A stretch of 10,925 nucleotides of DNA from Candidatus Omnitrophota bacterium (GTDB taxonomy: Bacteria; CAIJMQ01). The notes beneath the pieces are model-generated. The model had not been told where the DNA came from, searched no databases, and was given only the letters and a program-made list of their open reading frames with translations. Position 1 is the first letter of the stretch. Every line of letters starts with the position of its first letter. The position numbers and the translations under genes were made by a program. The stretch is taken from the NCBI GenBank assembly GCA_018812925.1, contig JAHJCU010000012.1, positions 1-10,925 on the forward strand, written 5' to 3'. This document shows positions 6,118 through 10,925 of this stretch, one piece after another.

Positions 6118-6473
6118 CAGCCGCGCTCCTTGACTGTGGGGTTCAGGCCGAGCTCCAGCTCAATCTCGCGCTGGAGCTCGTCCGCGAAGCGGTGCGTCTT
6201 CGTGAGCAACCACTGCTTCGTCTTGAGCATCGTCTGGATCCGGTCGAAGCCGACCAGGATCTCGGGCAGCGTCTCCGGGTCCGAGCTGGACAGGCCGACG
6301 GTCACCAGCTCCCGGATCGTGTCCCGGAGGGTCCCTCCGACCCCAGCCTGCTGCAGTGCCGAGTGGTAGAGCGCCACCTTGTGGGCCAGATCCCGCGGCA
6401 AAGTCATCTGGAAGGACTTCTGGAGAGCCTCCAGCGCGGTCGGTTCCTGGGCGGTTGTCTTGCGGCGAGGCAT
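6117..6473 (-). CDS. Ribbon-helix-helix-like small protein, first gene of the leftward operon
   Basis: A 118-residue protein. Residues 20-61 fit a ribbon-helix-helix pattern: a short strand (FQMTLP) with alternating residues, a helix (27-43), a Gly-containing turn (AGVGG) and a second helix beginning with Thr (TLRDTIRELVTVGL). A basic N-terminus (MPRRK) and a C-terminal charged helix (about 75-110) surround it. This predicts a DNA-binding dimer, possibly autoregulating the operon, but the match is by pattern only. The start ATG 6473-6471 is only 7 nt past the predicted -10 element and has no ribosome binding site, so the message may be leaderless. No other Met or GTG start fits the N-terminus better. 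Confidence 0.78.
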   Translation of the reverse strand: MPRRKTTAQEPTALEALQKSFQMTLPRDLAHKVALYHSALQQAGVGGTLRDTIRELVTVGLSSSDPETLPEILVGFDRIQTMLKTKQWLLTKTHRFADELQREIELELGLNPTVKERG

Positions 6474-6646
6474 GAAACTCTACCTACGCCGTTCTTCGAA
6501 AACGTCAAGCCTCTTTACTTCCCCTCTAAGGAAGGCGCTTTTGGGGCCTGTGTTTTCAAGCACTTGCGGTTGGGGTTTACTCAGAAAAGGGGCTTGTGGT
6601 AGCGTCCGGGCGTCCGCTTAGGGGGCAAAAAGTAAAGGAGATTTAC
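6474..6646. promoter_or_regulatory. Divergent control region between the two operons
   Basis: 173 nt separate the first leftward and first rightward genes, so promoters for both must lie here or be read from further away. The leftward promoter is listed separately. For the rightward operon I cannot fix a promoter; TTTACT (6576-6581) and TAGCGT (6600-6605) spaced by 18 nt is a weak candidate. Short symmetric sites that could be operators are TTCGAA (6495-6500, inside the leftward promoter spacer) and CAAG-CA-CTTG (6557-6566). The stretch 6476-6550 is richer in A/T than the neighbouring genes. The rightward ribosome binding site AAAGGAG is at 6634-6640. Confidence 0.55.
6481..6508 (-). promoter_or_regulatory. 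Promoter of the leftward operon (possibly leaderless)
   Basis: On the minus strand TTGACG (6508-6503), 16 nt, TAGGTA (6486-6481). The following 7 nt lead straight to the ATG at 6473. The core GGCGTAGGTAG is identical to that at 1354-1344, also preceded by TTGACG. A start of transcription 6-8 nt after the -10 would fall at or next to the A of the ATG. Confidence 0.6.
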
Positions 6647-7099
6647 ATGACGCAGTTCTTGAGGGGCAGCTTTTCGGTCGGGGACACCCCCGGCCTCGAC
6701 CACGAAGAGCAGCAGCGGCGGTGGGACCAAACGTTCGGAAAGAGGGAGGAAAAGCCCGCAGAGCCGGTCACGCCGACGACGATCCACAAGCTGGTCTGCG
6801 GGGGCCCGGACAGCGGACGCAACCTCTGTGACAAGGCGGAGGGGGGTTCGTTCGCCAGCTCGGCGTGGGGCGTGACGTGCCCCGCCTGCCAGGCCCTGCT
6901 GTTCACGGACCTGCTGGCGGTGATCACCCGGCTCGACAAGGCGCTGGAGCGGATCCAGATCGGAGCGGACGCGGGTTCGGAGCGCATCAACTCTCCCAGC
7001 CAGATGCTCGACCTCCTCATGTTCATCCAGGCCTCCGCCGAGAAGGCTCGGGAGGACTCCACCGAGGACCTACGAAACCCCAACCCGAGGAGCACCTGA
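6647..7099 (+). CDS. Zinc-ribbon-like small protein, first gene of the rightward operon
   Basis: A 150-residue protein starting at ATG 6647, chosen over a GTG at 6596 because AAAGGAG lies 6 nt upstream. Residues 1-40 are polar and charged. Residues 47-82 carry H47-x3-C51-x9-C61-x16-C78-x2-C81 (ending VTCPACQALL), a likely zinc ribbon of the sort where a histidine or Cys pair precedes VTCxxC in small phage proteins. The rest is two helices (84-106 and 115-137) and a polar tail. It probably binds DNA or another early protein, but no specific family is recognised. Its stop overlaps the antirepressor start (TGATG). Confidence 0.8.
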   Translation: MTQFLRGSFSVGDTPGLDHEEQQRRWDQTFGKREEKPAEPVTPTTIHKLVCGGPDSGRNLCDKAEGGSFASSAWGVTCPACQALLFTDLLAVITRLDKALERIQIGADAGSERINSPSQMLDLLMFIQASAEKAREDSTEDLRNPNPRST

Positions 7100-7974
7100 T
7101 GGACCAGAAGATCATGACGGTGGAGTTCTACGGCGACCAGCTGCAGGTCGTCGGCAACACGCTCGAGGACGCGGTGCTCCTGCTCAAGCCGGCCTGCGAG
7201 GCGCTCGGGATCGACGCCGAGGGGCAAAGACAGCGCCTGAAAACGGCACCTTGGGCTGGTGCCTGTGTGACGCAGGCACCAGACGCGCGCGGTCGCGCAC
7301 AGGAGCACTTCGCCATCCCCATCAAGAAGGTCCCGATGTGGCTCGCGACCATCGACGCCAGCCGCCTCGCCAACGAGCAGGCCCGGGTAAAGCTCGTCCG
7401 GTACCAGTGCGAGGCCGCGGACGTGCTCGCCCGGCACTTCATGGGCGCGCCGAAGGCCAGCGCCGGCCCGGACCCGCGCATCTTGGAGGCCCACCTGCTC
7501 TCGGAGAGCATGAAGAACTGGACGGAGTTCTACGACCGGCTGGGCCTCCTCGACTCCAGGCGCCAGTTCGCGCTCGCGGACATGGGCGAGCTGGCCTTCC
7601 GGCGCGGCCAGCGTGCGCTGGGCGGTGGCTCCGAGCGGAAGCTGCTCCCGAAGGTCGGGAGCAGCACGGTCCCGGTCGGCACTGTCTCAGACGAGGACCG
7701 GACAACCGCCGAGATGATGTACGAGACCGGGCGCCTGGAGCCGGCCGAGGTTTCGGACTGGTCCTCCTCCGCCGGGCGGTGGCTCGCCGCCGCGTGCCGC
7801 CGACGCTACGGGGCTGACTGGGAGTTCGACAAGACCCTGCAACGCATCGACAATGTCGGACGCCCCGTCAACGTGTTCGCCGCCAAGGACGTGGCGTGGC
7901 TGCGCGCGGAGCTCGACCGCTACATCCTAACGCTCCCTGAGCGGAAGGCCCGCAAGGCCCGGAGGAAGTCATGA
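7099..7974 (+). CDS. Phage antirepressor, P22 Ant N-terminal domain family
   Basis: A 291-residue protein, start ATG 7099 with GAGGAG 6 nt before it. Residues 7-115 match the P22_AR_N pattern closely: VEFYGDQLQVV, a Pro-x-CEALGID block (31-39) with Q43 and Q45, then EHFAIPIKKVPMWLATID (69-86), a helix with SRLANEQARVKLVRYQCEAADVL (88-110). In P22 the Ant protein binds and inactivates the C2 repressor; in many phages this domain is an early regulator. Residues 120-291 form a helical C-terminal part of unknown type with a basic end (ERKARKARRKS). Likely target here is the repressor at 9067-9735, by inference. It overlaps both neighbours by stop/start codons. Confidence 0.9.
   Translation: MDQKIMTVEFYGDQLQVVGNTLEDAVLLLKPACEALGIDAEGQRQRLKTAPWAGACVTQAPDARGRAQEHFAIPIKKVPMWLATIDASRLANEQARVKLVRYQCEAADVLARHFMGAPKASAGPDPRILEAHLLSESMKNWTEFYDRLGLLDSRRQFALADMGELAFRRGQRALGGGSERKLLPKVGSSTVPVGTVSDEDRTTAEMMYETGRLEPAEVSDWSSSAGRWLAAACRRRYGADWEFDKTLQRIDNVGRPVNVFAAKDVAWLRAELDRYILTLPERKARKARRKS
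7256..7282 (+). repeat. 10-bp perfect inverted repeat inside the antirepressor gene
   Basis: CTGGTGCCTG (7256-7265) and CAGGCACCAG (7273-7282) with a 7-nt spacer. It would form a stable RNA hairpin within the coding region for residues 53-62. There is no U-run after it, so it is not a standard terminator. The protein alignment to the family appears uninterrupted across it, so it is not an obvious insertion. Confidence 0.65.
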
Positions 7975-8252
7975 CCGCCTGCTTCGTCCGAGGCTGCACC
8001 GCCGCGGTGACCGGGAAGTGCAAGAGCTTCGGTCCCGGGTGCGAGGCCCACCTAGCGCGCTGGGCCGGGAGCACGGCCCGCACCATCACCCGGCTACCCC
8101 TCGACCCCGACAGCCCCGGCCGCGCCGCCCACGCCAAAGCCTCGTTCTTGCGCCTGGTCGAGGACGAGGAGAAGATCGACATCGAGAAGCGCAAGGCGCG
8201 CGAGGCCGCGCGCGAGAAGGCCAACACCCCCATCCCCACGAAGGAGACCTGA
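7971..8252 (+). CDS. Small Cys-rich protein with charged helical tail
   Basis: A 93-residue protein starting at ATG 7971, overlapping the antirepressor stop (ATGA), with GGAGGA upstream. Residues 1-30 hold C4-x4-C9-x7-C17-x6-C24-x2-H27, most simply read as one small zinc site (GCT...GKC...GCEAHLARW). The middle has ITRLPLDPDSPG. Residues 55-85 are a long charged helix dominated by Glu, Lys, Arg and Ala. I recognise no named family; the layout suggests a small zinc-stabilised nucleic-acid-binding or adaptor protein. It is coupled to the antirepressor and to the following FlbD-like gene, so it is an early gene by context. Confidence 0.78.
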   Translation: MTACFVRGCTAAVTGKCKSFGPGCEAHLARWAGSTARTITRLPLDPDSPGRAAHAKASFLRLVEDEEKIDIEKRKAREAAREKANTPIPTKET

Positions 8253-8470
8253 TGGCGACCCTGATCCGGCTGACCCCCTGTGACCACCCCGAGGAGAAGA
8301 GGCTGGTGAACCTCGACTACGTCGTGGAGATCCTTCCTCTCTCAAAGCCCCCCGGCTGCTCCCTGTACTTCTCCTTCGAGAACGACCGGGCGCCGGGCTT
8401 CGAGGGTACGAACGTCCTCGACGTGCAGGAGACCCTCGACCAGATCCAGGCCCTCGCGAGGATTGGGTGA
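8252..8470 (+). CDS. 72-residue FlbD-like small beta protein
   Basis: Starts at ATG 8252 (TGATG overlap, AAGGAG 5 nt upstream). The sequence follows the layout of the small FlbD-like proteins: MATLIRLTP, then LVNLDYVVEILPL (18-30), a turn with Gly36, CSLYFSF, then VLDVQETLDQIQALAR as a C-terminal helix. FlbD itself is a flagellar protein, but phages and mobile elements carry many small proteins of this shape whose function is unknown and unlikely to be flagellar. Two Cys (10 and 36) are present. The stop overlaps the GTG start of the next gene. The family call is by pattern only. Confidence 0.72.
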   Translation: MATLIRLTPCDHPEEKRLVNLDYVVEILPLSKPPGCSLYFSFENDRAPGFEGTNVLDVQETLDQIQALARIG

Positions 8471-8736
8471 AAGCCGAGGACACCTTCCGCTGTCCGAAGC
8501 TGATGGCGACCATCACCCGCAACGAGTGCTACGCCCGGCAGATCCGCGGGAGGCAGGCGCTCAGGGAGAAGAAGATCACCACGCCGGCGAACGACTACTG
8601 CGCCGGCCGCGAGTGCGGGCTGGGGAAGTTCCACGCCCGCTTGTTCCAGAAGAAGGTCCTGCTGTTCACCTCTCACGCGACCCGGCGAGCCGGCCTGGTG
8701 CGGGAGTTCACCTTCCGGCCCCGAAAGAAGATCTGA
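8467..8736 (+). CDS. Small four-cysteine, probably zinc-binding protein
   Basis: An 89-residue protein starting at GTG 8467, which overlaps the previous stop (GTGA); GAGGA at 8458-8462 is the ribosome binding site. Four cysteines, FRCPKL (C9), NECYARQ (C21), DYCAGREC (C45, C50), fit a recurring pattern in small phage proteins: CPxx, then CxxR, then a closing C-x(2-4)-C. Together they would hold one zinc. The C-terminal part is basic (KFHARLFQKK, RRAGL, FRPRKKI), which suggests nucleic-acid binding. The exact role is unknown. It lies in the early rightward operon and its stop overlaps the next start. Confidence 0.78.
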   Translation: MKAEDTFRCPKLMATITRNECYARQIRGRQALREKKITTPANDYCAGRECGLGKFHARLFQKKVLLFTSHATRRAGLVREFTFRPRKKI

Positions 8737-9008
8737 TGGACAAGATCAGCCTCCCCACCCCACCCGCCAAGGTCTCCCTGCCCGACCCCATCGCCGTCGC
8801 CCTCGCCTCCGTGAAGAGCATGGTGGTCCACGGGCGCAACGCGAAGGAGCACGAGCTGGAGCTCCTCAACAAGATCCTCGGCATCGTGAAGGTCACCGAC
8901 CCCGAGCTGGTCGCCCAGTACGTCGCGGCCACCGAGGTCCTCGCCACCGCGATGAACGCCAGCGAGGACATCGTGGACATCCTGAGCGGCGAGAAGTCGC
9001 CGGACTAG
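8736..9008 (+). CDS. Small helical protein, unknown function (last gene of rightward operon)
   Basis: A 90-residue protein starting at ATG 8736 (TGATG overlap), with a weak GAAAGAAG ribosome binding site, so it may depend on coupling. The N-terminal 17 residues are Pro-rich (ISLPTPPAKVSLPDP). The rest is three or more amphipathic helices (18-30, 36-52, 55-83), acidic overall. No cysteine, no membrane segment, no motif that I recognise. It ends 18 nt before a strong hairpin. Confidence 0.78.
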   Translation: MDKISLPTPPAKVSLPDPIAVALASVKSMVVHGRNAKEHELELLNKILGIVKVTDPELVAQYVAATEVLATAMNASEDIVDILSGEKSPD

Positions 9009-9027
9009 CTCTGGCACCTCCTGACGT

Positions 9028-9057
9028 GAGAAGGGCCCCGGTGACGGGGCCCTTCTC
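9028..9057. terminator. Hairpin between converging genes (probable two-way terminator)
   Basis: A perfect 13-bp stem, GAGAAGGGCCCCG (9028-9040) pairing with CGGGGCCCTTCTC (9045-9057), closed by a GUGA tetraloop (GNRA type) on the plus strand. It lies 19 nt after the last rightward gene and 10 nt before the stop of the leftward repressor gene. The U-run is poor on both sides (CGTT rightward, none leftward), so termination may be partial or aided by Rho, or the hairpin may mainly protect 3' ends. Confidence 0.7.
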
Positions 9058-9066
9058 GTTGCGGGG

Positions 9067-9735
9067 CTACGCGGGCTCTACGGGCGGCGTGGGGGGCAAC
9101 TGGAAGCCGACCTCGGGGCGGCCGGGGGTGTCCCGGTGGATGTTCACCTGGTGGATGCTGCCCTCGGAGAGCAGGCGACGGGTGACGGAGCTGACGGTAG
9201 CACGGCTCCAGTTCGTGGCCTCCTCCAGCTGCCGACTGGACTGCACGCCCGAGCGCGAGAGCAGCAACAGCACCTGAGCCGCACGCTGCTCGTACAGCGA
9301 CCGGATTTGCAACCAAGCCTCGTTCCCTCCCCGCAGGCGGTAGTACATGGGCGGGCGTCCCGGTTTCTCCGTAACAGCAGGCCCGACCTCGCCGTCCAGC
9401 AGCTGGGCCTGGCGCAGGTGGCCCAGCAGATTGCTGACCGCCGCGGACGAGATGCCCAGGCGCTGTCGGAGCGCGAAGGACGTGATCCCCCGCTCCCCCG
9501 CCTGCGCCAGCAACTCCAAGGCCCGGTCGCGCCGCGTGAGCATCCGGCGAGAGGGCGCGTCCGACCCTCGACGCAAAGCCTCGCGGATCTGAGGAGGCAC
9601 CGACTCATCAGCGAGAGCCTCCTCCAGCAGGCGGTAGACCACAGCATCCCAGGAAACGTGGTCGCGTTTGGCGCGGGCGTGCAGCCGTTCGTACAGCAGC
9701 CCATGACGCTCCAGATCAAACAACAAAGTAGGCAC
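9067..9735 (-). CDS. Repressor-like DNA-binding protein: RHH-like N-terminus plus two winged helix-turn-helix domains
   Basis: A 222-residue protein starting at GTG 9735-9733, chosen because a perfect AAGGAGG (9747-9741) lies 5 nt upstream; the frame stays open to a TTG at 9813, but that TTG is part of the promoter. Residues 5-43 resemble ribbon-helix-helix (FDLERHGLLYERLHARAKRD, VSWDAVVYRLLEEAL). A first winged HTH spans 66-135 (LRQRLGISSAAVSNLLGHLRQ, wing with PGRPPMYYRL). A second spans 151-213 (LEEATNWSRATVSSVTRRLL, wing with PGRPEVGFQL). The shared GRP wing motif suggests an internal duplication. It is the best candidate for the lysogeny or copy-control repressor, and for the antirepressor's target, by inference. 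Confidence 0.82.
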   Translation of the reverse strand: MPTLLFDLERHGLLYERLHARAKRDHVSWDAVVYRLLEEALADESVPPQIREALRRGSDAPSRRMLTRRDRALELLAQAGERGITSFALRQRLGISSAAVSNLLGHLRQAQLLDGEVGPAVTEKPGRPPMYYRLRGGNEAWLQIRSLYEQRAAQVLLLLSRSGVQSSRQLEEATNWSRATVSSVTRRLLSEGSIHQVNIHRDTPGRPEVGFQLPPTPPVEPA

Positions 9736-9751
9736 CAGATCCTCCTTGCAG

Positions 9752-9763
9752 GGTTCAAGAACC
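9752..9763. promoter_or_regulatory. Palindromic operator candidate in the repressor leader
   Basis: GGTTC-AA-GAACC, a perfect 12-bp symmetric site between the predicted promoter and the ribosome binding site of the repressor gene. Its place fits autoregulation by the repressor. A wider inverted pair, TACTAG (9768-9773) and CTAGTA (9798-9803), flanks the promoter just upstream. Confidence 0.4.
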
Positions 9764-9784
9764 AAACTACTAGGCCCAAAACGG

Positions 9785-9813
9785 ACGGTACTTATGTCTA
9801 GTAACAAAGTCAA
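9785..9813 (-). promoter_or_regulatory. Promoter of the repressor gene
   Basis: Minus strand TTGACT (9813-9808), 17 nt, TACCGT (9790-9785). The -35 is good and the -10 poor (3 of 6). Predicted transcription start near 9778 gives a leader of about 43 nt with a strong AAGGAGG. The region is visibly richer in A/T than the genes around it. Confidence 0.45.
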
Positions 9814-10163
9814 CCCGAAGCCCGTCGGAGGCGTCTAGAATAAAACCCAGTCCACAACCCTGATAGTCCGGTTCCCATAGGCGAAGCGCACATACACCCC
9901 GTTGCGGGTTTTATCCTCTAAACCCATAGGAGATTTTATAAGTGGTACACTAATGTTAATAAGCAATACGTTTCTCTTAATATAATATATAAGGCTTATA
10001 TTCTGATCCATCTAGGTTTGGAGCCTTTACCCTGCATGTGGGTGTGGATGAAGTCGGTCCTCTGGCACACCTTGTGCAGTGCCTTGTCACCCTTCCCCTC
10101 TGCCACGCCGCCGTGCTAAAACCTCCCCCGGTTGCTGGTTCCAGTCCCTGGGAGGGACGCTGC
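9814..10163. other. Non-coding gap with AT-rich candidate replication origin
   Basis: About 350 nt without a supported gene between the repressor promoter and the primase. 9910-10010 is strikingly AT-rich against the GC-rich surroundings. It contains a 15-bp palindrome ATATAAG-G-CTTATAT (9987-10001), a perfect TATAAT (9981-9986), two copies of CCCATAGG (9874-9881, 9923-9930), and an inverted pair ATAAAACCC (9840-9848) / GGGTTTTAT (9906-9914). An AT-rich unwinding element beside a primase gene suggests a replication origin; an att site or a promoter-operator region are alternatives. 10011-10163 is GC-rich again and holds only a 27-codon open frame (10036-10119). Confidence 0.45.
9987..10001. 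repeat. 15-bp AT-rich palindrome
   Basis: Arms ATATAAG (9987-9993) and CTTATAT (9995-10001) around a single G. It sits at the right side of the AT-rich segment upstream of the primase gene and overlaps the region just after a TATAAT box, so it could be an operator for that promoter or part of an origin. Confidence 0.5.
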
Positions 10164-10925
10164 GTGCCCTTGATCTCCGTCGTCCAGTCGAAGGAAGACG
10201 CCCGCCCGTTCCGCCTCGAGGTTTCGTGGGCGGAGCTCGTCGTGGACCTCACCACCCCGCGCCGGTGCGCCTGCGCCATCGCCTCCTGCGCCCGAGCCGA
10301 CTGCGCGGAGAAGAACGGGCCGGGCTGGTGCCCCTGCACCTTCGCGGGCGACCGCCGGCTGAAGGCAGGCGTTGAGCAGGTGACGTTCCTCGTCGCGGAC
10401 ATCGACCACCAGCCCCCGGGCAACTACAACGCGCTGCTCGAGGAGGCGGGCATCGCCCACGTCGTCCACTCGACCCACTCGCACCGGGACGACGACTGGT
10501 GCCTGCGTGTGGTGGTGCCGCTCTCGCGCCCGGTGACGCCCACCGAGTGGCCCCGGTTCCGAGCGGCGGCGCTCGCGCGGTACCAGCTCCCCGCGGACGA
10601 GGCCACCAAGGACGCCTCGCGGCTCTACTACCTCCCCAGCGCCTCCAGCGACGGGCCCTTCCTCGGGTTCGAGGAGAAGGGCAAGGTGCTCGACGTGGAC
10701 GAGATCCTCGGGGCCCCCGCCGTTGCGGGGCTCGCGCCCACGCCCCCGTCCAAGGAGCCCGCCCCGAAGCCTGCGGCCGCGCCCGGCGTGCTGAACCCGC
10801 GCAAGGGTGTGGCGGACATGGACTGGCTCCGCGCGACGCTCAAGCGCCTCAAGGACGACGCCTCGCAGGCCCTCGCGAACCTGATGCTCGCCGGCAAGCC
10901 TCTGGCGGTCGAGGGGGGCCGCGAC
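10164..10925 (+). CDS. Primase-polymerase of the phage/plasmid archaeo-eukaryotic type (partial, C-terminus off window)
   Basis: 254 residues visible, open at the right edge. Start GTG 10164, supported by GGAGGG 7 nt upstream. Motifs of the archaeo-eukaryotic primase fold appear in order: FLVADIDH (75-82) with metal ligands D79 and D81; HSTHSHR (102-108) as the sxH motif; RVVVPLSRPVTPTEW (115-129); and TKDASRLYYLPS (148-159), the KDxSRLYxLP block usual in phage prim-pols. It should make primers or start replication, often fused to or followed by a helicase. Unusual is a cluster of six cysteines ahead of the catalytic core (C35, 37, 42, 47, 56, 58), which could hold zinc. A Pro/Ala linker (about 190-210) leads to a helical part where the window ends. 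Confidence 0.85.
   Translation, partial: MPLISVVQSKEDARPFRLEVSWAELVVDLTTPRRCACAIASCARADCAEKNGPGWCPCTFAGDRRLKAGVEQVTFLVADIDHQPPGNYNALLEEAGIAHVVHSTHSHRDDDWCLRVVVPLSRPVTPTEWPRFRAAALARYQLPADEATKDASRLYYLPSASSDGPFLGFEEKGKVLDVDEILGAPAVAGLAPTPPSKEPAPKPAAAPGVLNPRKGVADMDWLRATLKRLKDDASQALANLMLAGKPLAVEGGRD

Noticed and set aside
6596-6646. 17-residue N-terminal extension of the first rightward gene from GTG 6596
   Set aside because: The ATG at 6647 has a strong AAAGGAG at the right distance, and the extension lies in the promoter region.
9736-9813. N-terminal extension of the repressor from TTG 9813
   Set aside because: The GTG at 9735 has a perfect AAGGAGG. The TTG is the first triplet of the TTGACT -35 box, and the extension is AT-rich, unlike the gene body.
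10125-10160. tRNA-like T-arm (GGTTCCAGTCC) suggesting a tRNA or att site
   Set aside because: The flanking bases do not pair as a T-stem, and no acceptor, D or anticodon arm can be built around it.
9977-10423. Leftward open frame of 148 codons
   Set aside because: Antisense to the primase, whose catalytic motifs are clear. No ribosome binding site and no family likeness.
1-10925. CRISPR array, rRNA or insertion sequence
   Set aside because: No regularly spaced repeats, no rRNA-like sequence and no transposase or terminal inverted repeats were seen.
1-10925. Endolysin, terminase, portal, tail or integrase gene
   Set aside because: Searched for by motif in every supported protein; none matches. 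The transglutaminase-like protein could be lytic but I cannot show it.

Overview
The window is a GC-rich stretch of about 10.9 kb that reads as part of a bacteriophage, prophage or phage-like plasmid. The evidence is a P22-type antirepressor, a phage-type primase-polymerase next to an AT-rich gap, a multi-domain repressor, a lipoprotein shaped like a unimolecular spanin, a transglutaminase-like peptidase, and many very small, translationally coupled genes with zinc-binding-type cysteine patterns. The lipoprotein and spanin-like topology suggest a Gram-negative host. The very high G+C and Lys/Arg/Ala-rich proteins fit hosts such as myxobacteria, but nothing here fixes the taxon. I see no terminase, portal, tail or recognisable major capsid gene; these may lie outside the window or be absent.

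Layout. (1) 1-1293, leftward: a short unit with its own promoter, encoding a transglutaminase-like cysteine peptidase, a C-terminally membrane-anchored protein, and the start of a very basic small protein cut by the left edge. (2) About 1386-1421: an intrinsic terminator closing the next unit. (3) 1528-6473, leftward: a tight operon of nine genes: a ribbon-helix-helix-like protein, a Cys-pair protein, a multi-span membrane protein, a spanin-like lipoprotein, a small charged protein, a thioredoxin-fold protein, a small membrane protein with a CPACLGFW motif, a Cys-rich small protein, and a 507-residue coiled-coil protein. (4) 6474-6646: divergent control region. (5) 6647-9008, rightward: six genes joined by TGATG, ATGA or GTGA overlaps: zinc-ribbon-like protein, antirepressor, Cys-rich protein, FlbD-like protein, second Cys-rich protein, helical protein. 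(6) 9027-9058: a strong hairpin between converging genes. (7) 9067-9735, leftward: a repressor-like protein with an RHH-like N-terminus and two winged helix-turn-helix domains. (8) 9736-10163: control region and AT-rich candidate origin. (9) 10164 to the right edge, rightward: primase-polymerase, partial.

How it may work. The repressor and antirepressor suggest a lysogeny-type switch. The primase and AT-rich gap look like the replication start. The leftward genes look like late functions: membrane-associated virion parts and host lysis. Both leftward units start from promoters sharing an 11-bp identical core (TTGACG, 16-17 nt, TAGGTAG), so they are probably switched on together. The abundance of small membrane proteins and the lack of any tail gene make a tailless, membrane-containing virus worth considering, but this is inference.
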